Assembly (NCBI GenBank): GCA_021833085.1
Contig: JAKBGL010000016.1
Coordinates: forward strand, 1-10,142
Reading direction: 5' to 3'
Origin: Actinomycetes bacterium
GTDB taxonomy: Bacteria > Actinomycetota > Acidimicrobiia > Acidimicrobiales > Acidimicrobiaceae
Length of the DNA stretch: 10,142 nucleotides
Part shown: positions 1-6,795 of the stretch, in pieces
How the letters are laid out: each line of letters begins with the position of its first letter
Position numbering within the stretch: position 1 is the first letter of the stretch
The notes under the pieces: model-generated
Seen by the model: only the letters and a program-made list of their open reading frames with translations
Told to the model about the DNA's origin: nothing
Databases searched by the model: none
Translations under genes and position numbers: made by a program

Positions 1-707
1 AGGAAAGTGTCCAGCAAAGACGGGGAAAGAAGCGCTGGGGATCCAGTACCCCCTCGCTCGGTCGCCTGGCACAATCTCGGTAACGTCATCAACGAGCAAA
101 AACGGTTCTCTATGTGGAATAAAACTCTTCGGATCCATCTCTACAAACTACAAGCTTCCCACCCAGCGTCAAACATCTATATAAGCTGTCATGCCAACTT
201 CCAATAAAGATTGGTTTATTGAAAACAAACGCCTTGGACGTATTGAAAAGAACGCCTGGACTCAAAGTTTGGCCGTATCGCGTTCTGAGGAAGGTAGGAC
301 TCGAAGGCACACATGTTCAGCAGAATCGACTTGAGACACTTTCGATATCTCCTCGTATCAGTTCTTACCGTCTCGTCCCGCTGAGAAACCTTTACTCACT
401 TCAACCGATCAGTTAGCAAGGTAAGTGAACCAGCGTTCTTGGGCAATTACCGAAACTCCTGGAATCTTCGACAGCTCCATAAAGGCTTTTGGTGGTCATG
501 GGATATATTTGGATTCTAGATCACTAGGGCCTCATGAGCACGATAAGCACTTAGGCTAAATCAACTCGGAGTTCACACTGTATTTCGGACACACCAAAGA
601 CCACTCACAGATCCTCCTTCAACCCATGAACAGGTACACCTTCCACGCTATCTACCGCCACTTTCCAGGTCAGGGACGTCGAAGATCAGGTCGCTAAGAT
701 CGTATAG
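1..707. other. gene-poor stretch, no supported gene
   Basis: No convincing gene was found in these 707 bases. Two plus-strand frames are open from the left edge (one to a stop near 184, the other to 207), so the tail of an upstream gene is possible, but neither translation is recognisable. A 47-codon frame (191-334, ATG) and a 65-codon frame (219-416, TTG) overlap each other, and neither has a ribosome binding site. A hairpin can be drawn at 31-58: AGCG/CGCT and GGGG/CCCC arms separated by a CT/CT mismatch, with an 8-base loop. Between about 412 and 700 several short protein-like frames exist on both strands, each cut by stops. One on the minus strand begins at the ATG ending at 480 (MELSKIPGVSV..., 23 residues). 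This could be a decayed gene, or simply a reflection of base composition. No tRNA, rRNA or terminator with a T-run was seen. Confidence 0.5.
695..700 (+). promoter_or_regulatory. candidate -10 box TAAGAT, leaderless start of the HAD gene
   Basis: TAAGAT fits the actinobacterial -10 pattern TANNNT and sits 7 bases before the ATG at 708, which would put the transcription start at or next to the start codon. No purine-rich ribosome binding site precedes this ATG, which is consistent with a leaderless mRNA. No good -35 box is visible. This is a prediction from spacing alone. Confidence 0.35.
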
Positions 708-1331
708 ATGATAAAGGGGATCATATTCGACTTTGGGGGCGTACTCTATGGTACACCGCTATCTCACATAGCCAATCTCGAAGAACGGATCGGAGCAGAA
801 CCGTCCCAACTCTCCAACCTTCTCGCACGCTCTGGAAGTACCGGAGCTTGGGGTCGGTTTGAACGAGGTGAGATAGATATCACAATATTCGAGAGAGATC
901 TCAACAAAGAGTTGCAAGAGGTGAGCTTAAAGACCTCAGCCTCGGAAATCCTCGAAGTCGTACCAGGTAAGTATAACGACGCTTTAATCAACTATATAAC
1001 TCAAGAACTACTCGGAAACTTCCAGCTCGCCGTCGTAACTAACAACTTTCAGATTCCGGCGCATCAAGATCCTCTACAGAGGGTTCGCGATCACTTCGAA
1101 GTTGTCGTGGAATCCTCTAAGGTGGGCTATCGGAAGCCTGAGCCTTTGATATATGACTACACCTTCTCTCGGCTCAACCTTGCTCCGAATGAAACAATAT
1201 ACATCGACGACATCGGAGCCAATCTACGGTATCCAGCCTCAAGGGGAGCTGCAACAATTAAAGCAGGTCCAACATCTGATGTTGTGCTGATACTAGACAC
1301 GATCTTAAACTCCGAGACTTTGAGCAACTAA
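708..1331 (+). CDS. HAD-superfamily (subfamily IA) hydrolase, phosphatase-like
   Basis: A 207-residue protein of the haloacid dehalogenase superfamily, probably a cytosolic phosphatase acting on a small phosphorylated metabolite; the substrate cannot be told from sequence. Motif I is IIFDFGGVLYG, with Asp8 as the expected nucleophile. Motif II is VVTNN (Thr111), the motif III lysine lies in the YRKPEP segment (Lys143, or Lys138 just before it), and motif IV is YIDDIGAN (Asp167/Asp168, Mg2+ binding). The FERGEI segment near residue 51 is typical of the YihX / soluble-epoxide-hydrolase N-domain / ACAD10-like branch, and the length is normal for that group. The usual second Asp of motif I is Gly10 (DFGG), as also seen in YihX-type proteins (DLGN), so phosphatase activity is likely but not assured. 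The ATG has no Shine-Dalgarno sequence but follows a -10-like box. The gene converges on kgd, and the two stop codons overlap. Confidence 0.9.
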   Translation: MIKGIIFDFGGVLYGTPLSHIANLEERIGAEPSQLSNLLARSGSTGAWGRFERGEIDITIFERDLNKELQEVSLKTSASEILEVVPGKYNDALINYITQELLGNFQLAVVTNNFQIPAHQDPLQRVRDHFEVVVESSKVGYRKPEPLIYDYTFSRLNLAPNETIYIDDIGANLRYPASRGAATIKAGPTSDVVLILDTILNSETLSN

Positions 1332-4300
1332 TTCTTGATGGGTTCGAATAATGCTCTACGCAAAAGATCCTCTTGCTCTAGAGCATGCATCGCGCTAAAG
1401 CCGGTAGCTGGAGAACCCGCCGAAGGTCTTGAGACATGCCGCAGGGAGAACCTAAGCCTTATAGCTGAGTGCAGTCGTTCATGCACAAAAGACCAAGCTC
1501 CCATGTTCGCGGGCTCCTCTTGTAGCCAAACTACTTCTTTCGCGTTGTAGTACTTAGAAAACACCTGTTCGATCTCGTCTTCCGGCCACGGAAATAGCTG
1601 TTCTAGCCTAACTATTGCAGCTTTAGGTATACCTCCTTCAACAGCATCTTTAGAGTCCCGAAGAGCTATGGCTTCAAAGGCGACCTTACCTGAACAAAAC
1701 ACCACTCTTTCCACGAGTTCAGGAGCCGAATCCATCGCCTCGTCGATTATGGGCCTAAAGGATCCCATAACAAACTCATCGATCGGAGAACGAGAGTTTT
1801 TAGAACGAAGGAGCGACTTTGGAGAAGCGACGATCAATGGACGCCTAGTAGATCTGTGCACTTGAGATCTAAAAAGATGAAATATCTGAGAAGACGTGGT
1901 GGGGTATACTACTGCCATATTTCCCCCAGATGCGAGCAATAAAAACCTCTCTAACCTAGCCGAGGAGTGCTCCGCTCCTTGACCTTCATATCCATGAGGT
2001 AAAAGCATGACGAGGCCCGAGTGTTGTCCCCATTTGTCCTCTGCTGCCGCTATGAACTGGTCGATGATGATTTGCGCTCCATTGGCAAAGTCACCGAACT
2101 GAGCCTCCCAACATACAAGAGCGTCCGTCTGAATCAGAGAGTATCCATACTCAAACCCCAACGCAGCATACTCAGAGAGGAGAGAGTCGTAAATCATAAA
2201 CCTTCCGCCCCGCTCTGCCCGAAGTTGTGGTCCTTCGTAGTCTCGCAGAGTCATCAATGGAAAGTACTCGCGCCCATTGACGTTATCAATCAATGAAGCG
2301 TGCCTATGAGAGAACGTTCCCCTTCTGGAGTCTTGACCCGCAAACCTTATATCTTTGCCCTCAAGTAGTAACGAACCGAAAGCTAGATGCTCACCCATAG
2401 ACCAGTCAACTTCGCCAGAACGGTATAAGGCATCACGCTGCGCGAATAGGCGCTCAAGCTTTGGATGTACGGTAAAGTCGCTGGGGTAGGTGATAAGCCG
2501 CTCAGCTACGAGATCTAACGCCTCTTTAGGGACGCCAGTATCTATCCGTTCCAGAGGAACGTTTCGTGGCCTCGGTGGCGGAAGTACCGTTGGATTTGGC
2601 GACGTAGCTGAGCGAGTCTCATCCAAGGCGCTCTGCAACTTGCTGAGGAAATCCTCAAGAGCACTCTCCTCGTCTTCTTCTGTTATCTCATTTCTTAGGG
2701 AAAGTGACTTCGTGTAAAGTTTTCTCACCGAAGGATGTTCCTCAATAACTCCATACATGAGTGGGTGTGTATAACTAGGTTCATCACCCTCATTATGACC
2801 GTGGCGACGATAACAGATCATATCGACGACGACGTCTTTGTGGAAAGTTTGTCGATATTCAAAAGCCAAACGAGCCACTCGAACTACAGACTCAGGATCA
2901 TCACCATTTACATGGAATATAGGAGCTTGAACGGTTTTTGCTACATCAGAAGCGTATATCGACGATCTCGCTTCATGAGGGTTTGTCGTAAATCCCACCT
3001 GGTTGTTTATGACAAGATGAACCGTACCTCCAGTTCGATAGCCTCGAAGTTGGGAAAGATTTAATGTCTCCGCGACCACCCCTTGGCCAGCAAACGCAGC
3101 ATCTCCGTGAACTAATATAGGCAGCACTGGGAACCCTCCTACGTTGCCATAGAGGTCTTCTTTGGCACGTGCAACACCTTCAACCACTGGATCAACAGCC
3201 TCTAGATGAGACGGGTTCGAAGACAACGTTACACCAATTTGAACGCCGTCGCGTCCCTCAAAAGTACCAAGATAACCTTTGTGATACTTTACATCTCCAC
3301 TACCTTGTACCGATGTAGGATCTAAGTTGCCCTCAAACTCTCGGAAGATCTCGCCATAACTTTTACCCACTATGTTGGCGAGAACGTTCAAACGACCCCT
3401 ATGAGCCATTCCCAATACAGCTTCGGGTAAACCGCTCGCAGCCGCTAACGTTAAGACTTCATCCAAGAAAGCGATAGCCGATTCGGCACCTTCCAAACCA
3501 AACCTCTTGTGACCGATATACCGAGTAGACAGGAACTTTTCAAAGGCCTCAGCAGCGTTTAAGCGTTCCAGAAGTCTCAGCTTCTCTACCTTTGATAGAT
3601 TAAATGGAACACCCTCTACCCTGCTTTGTATCCACTGCTTCTCCTCAGGAACTTGGATGTGCATGTACTCTATTCCGATAGTGCGACAGTACGCGTCTCG
3701 AAGAATGTTTATCATCTTTTCGAGAGTGGCGCTCTCATACCCTGCCAGACCATCAGCGTAAAACTCTCGGCTTAGGTCCCAAAGAGAAAGTCCGTAGGTC
3801 TTCGGATCAAGCTCCCTTGAAGGCAAAGGCTTTTGTAAATCCAGTGGATCAAGTTTAGCCATCAGGTGACCTCTCACTCTGTAGTTATTGATGAGAGTCT
3901 GAACGTGTACTTGTTTTACGAGTCGATCATCGACTTTTCGAGCTATCGAGTCGTTTGTGTCTAAAGACCACTCAACGGCTGGATAAGGAACCTCTAATGA
4001 ATCAAAGATAGATTGATAAAACGATCCGCTGCGTAAAAGTTCGTCGATGGTCTTTAAAAACAGACCCGACTCTGCACCTTGGATAATACGGTGGTCATAG
4101 GTCGATGTGATTGTGACTGTCTTAGAGATTCCGAGCTCCGCAAGAACCATCGGATCTGATGCCTGAAAATCAGCCCCGTAGGTTATCGACCCTACACCTA
4201 CAATCGTACCTTGGCCACTCATAAGACGAGGAACAGAGTGAGAAGTACCGATCGTACCAGGATTCGTGATCGTCACTGTTGCTCCAGCGAAGTCGTCAGG

Positions 4301-5146
4301 GCTAATTTTATTCGCTCGTACTTTCTTTATTAGGGCATCATACGCAGTAGCAAACTGCGAAAACGACATCTCGCTAGCACCCTTTAGGACAGGAACGAAG
4401 AGGGCTCGGCCACCATCTTTACGTGGTACGTCAACCGCCACTCCTAGATTCAACACCTCGTGATGTATCACGCCAGGCGTACCCTTCCCGTCGAAGTCCT
4501 CAACGAAGGTCGAGTTCATCTGCGGAACCACTTCAACAGCTTTGACAATAGCGTAAGAAATTATGTGGGTAAAACTAACCTTCGCCGCCATTATTCGAAC
4601 TAAGTGATCATTGATCATAGCTCGATTTACTTCGAGCAAACGGGCTGGAACCTCACGAACAGAGGTTGCAGTAGGTACATCCAATGAGGAGACCATGTTC
4701 TCTACTACCTTGCCGGCCATACCCCGCAAAGCAACCGCGCCTTCTATCTGTTTTGGCTCTTGTCTAATCTCCTCTGCAGCCTCGGTGATTACAACCCTTG
4801 ATGCTGGAACATTCGCTTCAGAGTCACCTGGTATCTCAGAAACATCTTCCCGTACTACATACTCTTTATTGTCATGACGGTCAAGCGGTTCCGAGTTGTT
4901 TATCTCACCTACCCCACTAACTCTAGCTTCATAAGAAAGCACTGAGTCCTCTTTGCGATCGAGCAGCTCTTGAGGAAAAGGCGTCTTCGGCTCTGGCGCA
5001 ACAGCTCCTGCATTGTCCTCAAAAAACTCTCGCCAGCTGGCCGGTACTAGGTGCGGATCTTTCATAAAGAGATCAAACATCTCATCAGCGAGCCAGTCGT
5101 TAGGACCAAAGGTATTTGTTGTGATTGGGTGAGAGTTGTGTTCCAC
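1328..5146 (-). CDS. kgd: multifunctional 2-oxoglutarate decarboxylase/dehydrogenase, E2-E1o fusion
   Basis: A 1272-residue actinobacterial Kgd/OdhA-type enzyme. It decarboxylates 2-oxoglutarate with thiamine diphosphate and, with a separate lipoylated E2 and an E3, yields succinyl-CoA in the TCA cycle. Residues 13-45 (FGPNDWLADEMFDLF...WREFF) are the E1o N-terminal signature. Residues 46-135 are an acidic, Pro-rich linker. Residues about 140-375 form the 2-oxoacid dehydrogenase acyltransferase core, ending in the catalytic DHRIIQG (His352). The E1 part follows: YIGHKRF (543-549), HRGRLN (582-587), the ThDP/Mg site GDAAFAGQG (681-689) with INN (713-715), RRHGHNEGDEPSYTHP (780-795), SRRGTFSHRHA (940-950), EAQFGDFANGAQ (1014-1025) and HGYEGQG (1051-1057). 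There is no lipoyl domain, as expected for this family. Length is close to the mycobacterial and corynebacterial proteins. The start is GTG; an in-frame stop lies shortly upstream and no earlier start exists. No Shine-Dalgarno is visible. In relatives the FHA protein GarA/OdhI inhibits this enzyme. Confidence 0.97.
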   Translation of the reverse strand: MEHNSHPITTNTFGPNDWLADEMFDLFMKDPHLVPASWREFFEDNAGAVAPEPKTPFPQELLDRKEDSVLSYEARVSGVGEINNSEPLDRHDNKEYVVREDVSEIPGDSEANVPASRVVITEAAEEIRQEPKQIEGAVALRGMAGKVVENMVSSLDVPTATSVREVPARLLEVNRAMINDHLVRIMAAKVSFTHIISYAIVKAVEVVPQMNSTFVEDFDGKGTPGVIHHEVLNLGVAVDVPRKDGGRALFVPVLKGASEMSFSQFATAYDALIKKVRANKISPDDFAGATVTITNPGTIGTSHSVPRLMSGQGTIVGVGSITYGADFQASDPMVLAELGISKTVTITSTYDHRIIQGAESGLFLKTIDELLRSGSFYQSIFDSLEVPYPAVEWSLDTNDSIARKVDDRLVKQVHVQTLINNYRVRGHLMAKLDPLDLQKPLPSRELDPKTYGLSLWDLSREFYADGLAGYESATLEKMINILRDAYCRTIGIEYMHIQVPEEKQWIQSRVEGVPFNLSKVEKLRLLERLNAAEAFEKFLSTRYIGHKRFGLEGAESAIAFLDEVLTLAAASGLPEAVLGMAHRGRLNVLANIVGKSYGEIFREFEGNLDPTSVQGSGDVKYHKGYLGTFEGRDGVQIGVTLSSNPSHLEAVDPVVEGVARAKEDLYGNVGGFPVLPILVHGDAAFAGQGVVAETLNLSQLRGYRTGGTVHLVINNQVGFTTNPHEARSSIYASDVAKTVQAPIFHVNGDDPESVVRVARLAFEYRQTFHKDVVVDMICYRRHGHNEGDEPSYTHPLMYGVIEEHPSVRKLYTKSLSLRNEITEEDEESALEDFLSKLQSALDETRSATSPNPTVLPPPRPRNVPLERIDTGVPKEALDLVAERLITYPSDFTVHPKLERLFAQRDALYRSGEVDWSMGEHLAFGSLLLEGKDIRFAGQDSRRGTFSHRHASLIDNVNGREYFPLMTLRDYEGPQLRAERGGRFMIYDSLLSEYAALGFEYGYSLIQTDALVCWEAQFGDFANGAQIIIDQFIAAAEDKWGQHSGLVMLLPHGYEGQGAEHSSARLERFLLLASGGNMAVVYPTTSSQIFHLFRSQVHRSTRRPLIVASPKSLLRSKNSRSPIDEFVMGSFRPIIDEAMDSAPELVERVVFCSGKVAFEAIALRDSKDAVEGGIPKAAIVRLEQLFPWPEDEIEQVFSKYYNAKEVVWLQEEPANMGAWSFVHERLHSAIRLRFSLRHVSRPSAGSPATGFSAMHALEQEDLLRRALFEPIKN

Positions 5147-5154
5147 AGTTAATG

Positions 5155-5160
5155 ATCGTA
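5155..5160 (-). promoter_or_regulatory. candidate -10 box TACGAT before the kgd GTG
   Basis: Read on the minus strand, TACGAT (TANNNT type) is followed by 8 bases and then the GTG start of kgd. No ribosome binding site is present, so a leaderless transcript is plausible. The -35 position has no clear TTGACA-like box. Low-level prediction. Confidence 0.35.
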
Positions 5161-5163
5161 GTC

Positions 5164-5220
5164 AAAGTTCATGTAACTTTAAAATCATTTCGTTGAGCAA
5201 GGTCACATTTCTAACTTTAA
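5164..5220. promoter_or_regulatory. AACTTT/AAAGTT repeats in the kgd divergent spacer, possible operator
   Basis: Positions 5164-5180 form an inverted repeat with perfect 6-base arms, AAAGTT-CATGT-AACTTT. The 9-base word TAACTTTAA occurs at 5174-5182 and again at 5212-5220 in the same direction, 38 bases apart, roughly 3.6 helical turns. These half-sites lie between kgd (minus strand) and the small divergent gene at 5312, just upstream of the proposed kgd -10 box. A regulator binding here could control one or both genes. The AT-rich setting means chance cannot be excluded. Confidence 0.3.
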
Positions 5221-5311
5221 TTATCCAAAAGAGCACGTAACTCCGTCCTCAAATCGACATATCATCGAAATCAAAACTTAAGTGAACAAAGTAACGAGTC
5301 GAAACTTAGGT

Positions 5312-5551
5312 ATGAAGACTACTGCAGAGACGTTACCTGCCTTTACCTCAAGAGGTGTCCGTCGACGAGTTGAACCTGGCGAAGGGTCGTCGTGCGCAAG
5401 ATGTGGCGAAGCCATTAAGTTCTCTATGAAGACACCAGCCCACCAGATCATCGCCAATGTTTACGAGAACGGCGTGTGGAATCGCGTTGAAAACTTCCAC
5501 GACACCTGTTATCTGAACGCGGGACTCCCATATGGAAACGCAAAAGATTAA
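5312..5551 (+). CDS. small conserved-looking protein with CxxC...HxxC putative metal site
   Basis: A 79-residue protein of unknown function. The centre shows CARC (Cys28, Cys31) and, 31 residues later, HDTC (His63, Cys66). This spacing suggests a single zinc site in a small beta-rich fold (zinc-ribbon or treble-clef-like). Between the pairs are an aromatic and hydrophobic strand pattern (IKFSMK, QIIANVYENGVWNRVENF), and the C-terminus is a short GLPYGNAKD tail. There is no signal peptide or membrane segment, so it is likely cytosolic. The ATG at 5312 was chosen because TTAGG lies just before it. An in-frame GTG at 5282 would add ten residues (MNKVTSRNLG) but has no better ribosome site. It is transcribed divergently from kgd. 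It could be a DNA/RNA-binding or protein-partner module; I do not recognise a named family. Confidence 0.7.
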   Translation: MKTTAETLPAFTSRGVRRRVEPGEGSSCARCGEAIKFSMKTPAHQIIANVYENGVWNRVENFHDTCYLNAGLPYGNAKD

Positions 5552-5656
5552 GCCCACTTCTACCTAAGCTCAACTTAGCTCCCGTTCCAGCAACTAGCAC
5601 AGTTCGGTTCAGAGATCCAATGAGAAGCGACTAAGTTACTCGACGTGATTCTGACT

Positions 5657-5660
5657 GGAG
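5657..5660 (+). promoter_or_regulatory. ribosome binding site GGAG deciding the TTG start at 5670
   Basis: GGAG, followed by AAA, lies 9 bases before the TTG at 5670. It supports that unusual start codon for the alpha/beta hydrolase. The nearest in-frame ATG is over 100 bases further in and would remove the first strands of the fold, including the HG oxyanion-hole segment. Confidence 0.5.
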
Positions 5661-5669
5661 AAAGCTGGA

Positions 5670-6506
5670 TTGAACTCTAACATCTCGACCCGACTTACCA
5701 AAGCTACCTACGAACAAACGACTTCTCGTCTAAGCGTTGAGGTATTCAACGAAGAAAGCGAGCTCGACTTGCAGTTTCTTCTCATTCATGGAGCCATGGA
5801 TCGGAAGTCTTCAATGAGGAGGTTAACGCAAAGACTCTCTCCTCATAAAGTAATTACCTATGACCGAAGGGGGTATGACGAGTCCCTCCTTCTTCGTCCT
5901 GAAAGAGATATCAAAGAGTTCTCACCCACAGAACAAGTCGCCGACGTATGGCATCTTGTCGGAGGAAGACCTACCATTATCTTCGGTCACTCTATGGGCG
6001 GGACCATAGCCTTGCACTTTGCAACAGAGCTTCCGTCGAACCTAGTCGCTCTCATTACCTACGAATCCCCTCTTCCTGCAGAAAACTGGTGGCCCGTTTG
6101 GATGGCAGAACCAGATGAAATAGATAGACCGATCCAACCAGATGACGCGGGTCGTCGTGCGGAAGAGTTTATGATACGCGTTCTAGGTGAGTCGCGGTGG
6201 ATGCGACTGCCCGAGGAGTTTCGGCGAAGAAGACGGAACGAAGGAGTCACCTTGATAGCCGAGATGGCTTACTTAGCTTCAAAAGAGTACTCAATCCCGT
6301 ATCAAGACATCAAGGTTCCTCTCTTCTCTTTGGTTGGCCAGTACGCCTCAAACCGTCACATCCTCGCACAACAGCACCTAGTTGAAAATGTAGCCAACGT
6401 ATTATCAGCCCAGGTAGTTGGGGCTCATCACGGAGCACACATATCGAACTCCAAAGCCATAGCCCAAGTATGCACCTTCATGAAGGAGTTCACCGGCTAT
6501 CTGTAA
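5670..6506 (+). CDS. alpha/beta hydrolase
   Basis: A 278-residue alpha/beta-hydrolase-fold protein, probably a cytosolic esterase or other small-molecule hydrolase; the substrate is unknown. FLLIHGAMD (HG at 40-41) is the strand-3/oxyanion-hole segment, and VITYDRRGYDES (61-72) is the usual D-R-R/P-G-Y-G-x-S loop. GHSMGG (106-111) is the nucleophile elbow with Ser108, and GAHHGAH (251-257) supplies the catalytic His, most likely His254. A variable cap region of about 60 residues, rich in Arg, Trp and Glu, lies at about 135-195. The expected acidic residue after strand 7 is not evident, because the segment reads LVGQYASNRH. Glu132, in YESP after strand 6, may serve instead, as it does in some members of the fold. 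The start is TTG, supported by a GGAG ribosome site. A 118-base spacer separates it from the preceding small gene, so co-transcription is possible but unproven. Confidence 0.88.
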   Translation: MNSNISTRLTKATYEQTTSRLSVEVFNEESELDLQFLLIHGAMDRKSSMRRLTQRLSPHKVITYDRRGYDESLLLRPERDIKEFSPTEQVADVWHLVGGRPTIIFGHSMGGTIALHFATELPSNLVALITYESPLPAENWWPVWMAEPDEIDRPIQPDDAGRRAEEFMIRVLGESRWMRLPEEFRRRRRNEGVTLIAEMAYLASKEYSIPYQDIKVPLFSLVGQYASNRHILAQQHLVENVANVLSAQVVGAHHGAHISNSKAIAQVCTFMKEFTGYL

Positions 6507-6690
6507 CACCATGTCATGATCGCTCTAACCTCATAACCAGAGATAGAAGCAGTCGAGTAGGTGGCGGATCGCAGCAGTAGATGAAAGGTCGATCCAGTTC
6601 CAGCCACCAACGACATGGTGCATCAAATGCGTCAGTTTCTTATTGAAGTGCACTCGACTAACGCTCTTACCGTGCGTATGCACTAGCGTT
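6507..6690. other. spacer with nested inverted repeats, candidate structured RNA or regulatory element
   Basis: Directly after the hydrolase stop codon, CACCATGTC (6507-6515) pairs perfectly with GACATGGTG (6612-6620). Inside it, GGTGGC (6560-6565) pairs with GCCACC (6603-6608) and GGATCG (6566-6571) pairs with CGATCC (6590-6595), making a continuous 5' strand with a 7-base bulge on the 3' side and an 18-base loop. AGTCGAGT (6551-6558) pairs with ACTCGACT (6652-6659), which crosses the outer 9-base stem and so is either a pseudoknot or an alternative fold. Abutting it, AACGCT (6660-6665) pairs with AGCGTT (6685-6690), enclosing GTGC-GTAT-GCAC (6672-6683). No long open frame and no T-run terminator are present. 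It could be an mRNA 3' structure, a small RNA, a 5' leader element or a short non-autonomous element. Some of these pairings may be chance. Confidence 0.35.
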
Positions 6691-6729
6691 CTGCGACCTT
6701 ACAAACATCGATGGCGACCTAGCGGCTCC

Positions 6730-6758
6730 TTGACATAGGATTATATAGAGGTCTTAAT
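6730..6758 (+). promoter_or_regulatory. candidate promoter for the SDR-ABC1 gene pair
   Basis: TTGACA at 6730-6735 is an exact -35 consensus. At the 17-base spacing lies CTTAAT (6753-6758), a weak -10 box. A second possible -10, TATATA, lies at 6777-6782 next to the ribosome site. The words TATATAGAGG (6742-6751) and TATATAGAAG (6777-6786) form an imperfect direct repeat here. The transcript would cover the genes at 6796 and 7753. Confidence 0.35.
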
Positions 6759-6795
6759 CGCCTTCTAATTCGACACTATATAGAAGAAGGTATCT

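Noticed and set aside
1..60. AGGAAAGTGTCC at the left edge, resembling the GAGGAAAGTCC core of RNase P RNA
   Set aside because: The match is broken by an inserted base pair, and the downstream conserved P RNA segments are not visible.
110..310. 66-codon minus-strand frame in the left gene-poor stretch
   Set aside because: No ribosome site, no recognisable motif, and overlapping frames on the other strand look equally plausible.
1374..1385. 12-base perfect palindrome TGCTCTAGAGCA near the end of kgd
   Set aside because: It codes for the conserved-looking kgd C-terminus (ALEQED region) and has no T-run, so it is not a convincing terminator or operator.
2735..3064. 109-codon open frame on the plus strand inside kgd
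   Set aside because: It lies fully antisense to the conserved E1 domain of kgd and has no recognisable product; it is a shadow of the real gene.
6507..6620. Reading the 9-base terminal inverted repeats as the ends of a small transposon-like element
   Set aside because: No target-site duplication flanks it and no second copy occurs in the window, so the structured-RNA or regulatory reading was kept instead.
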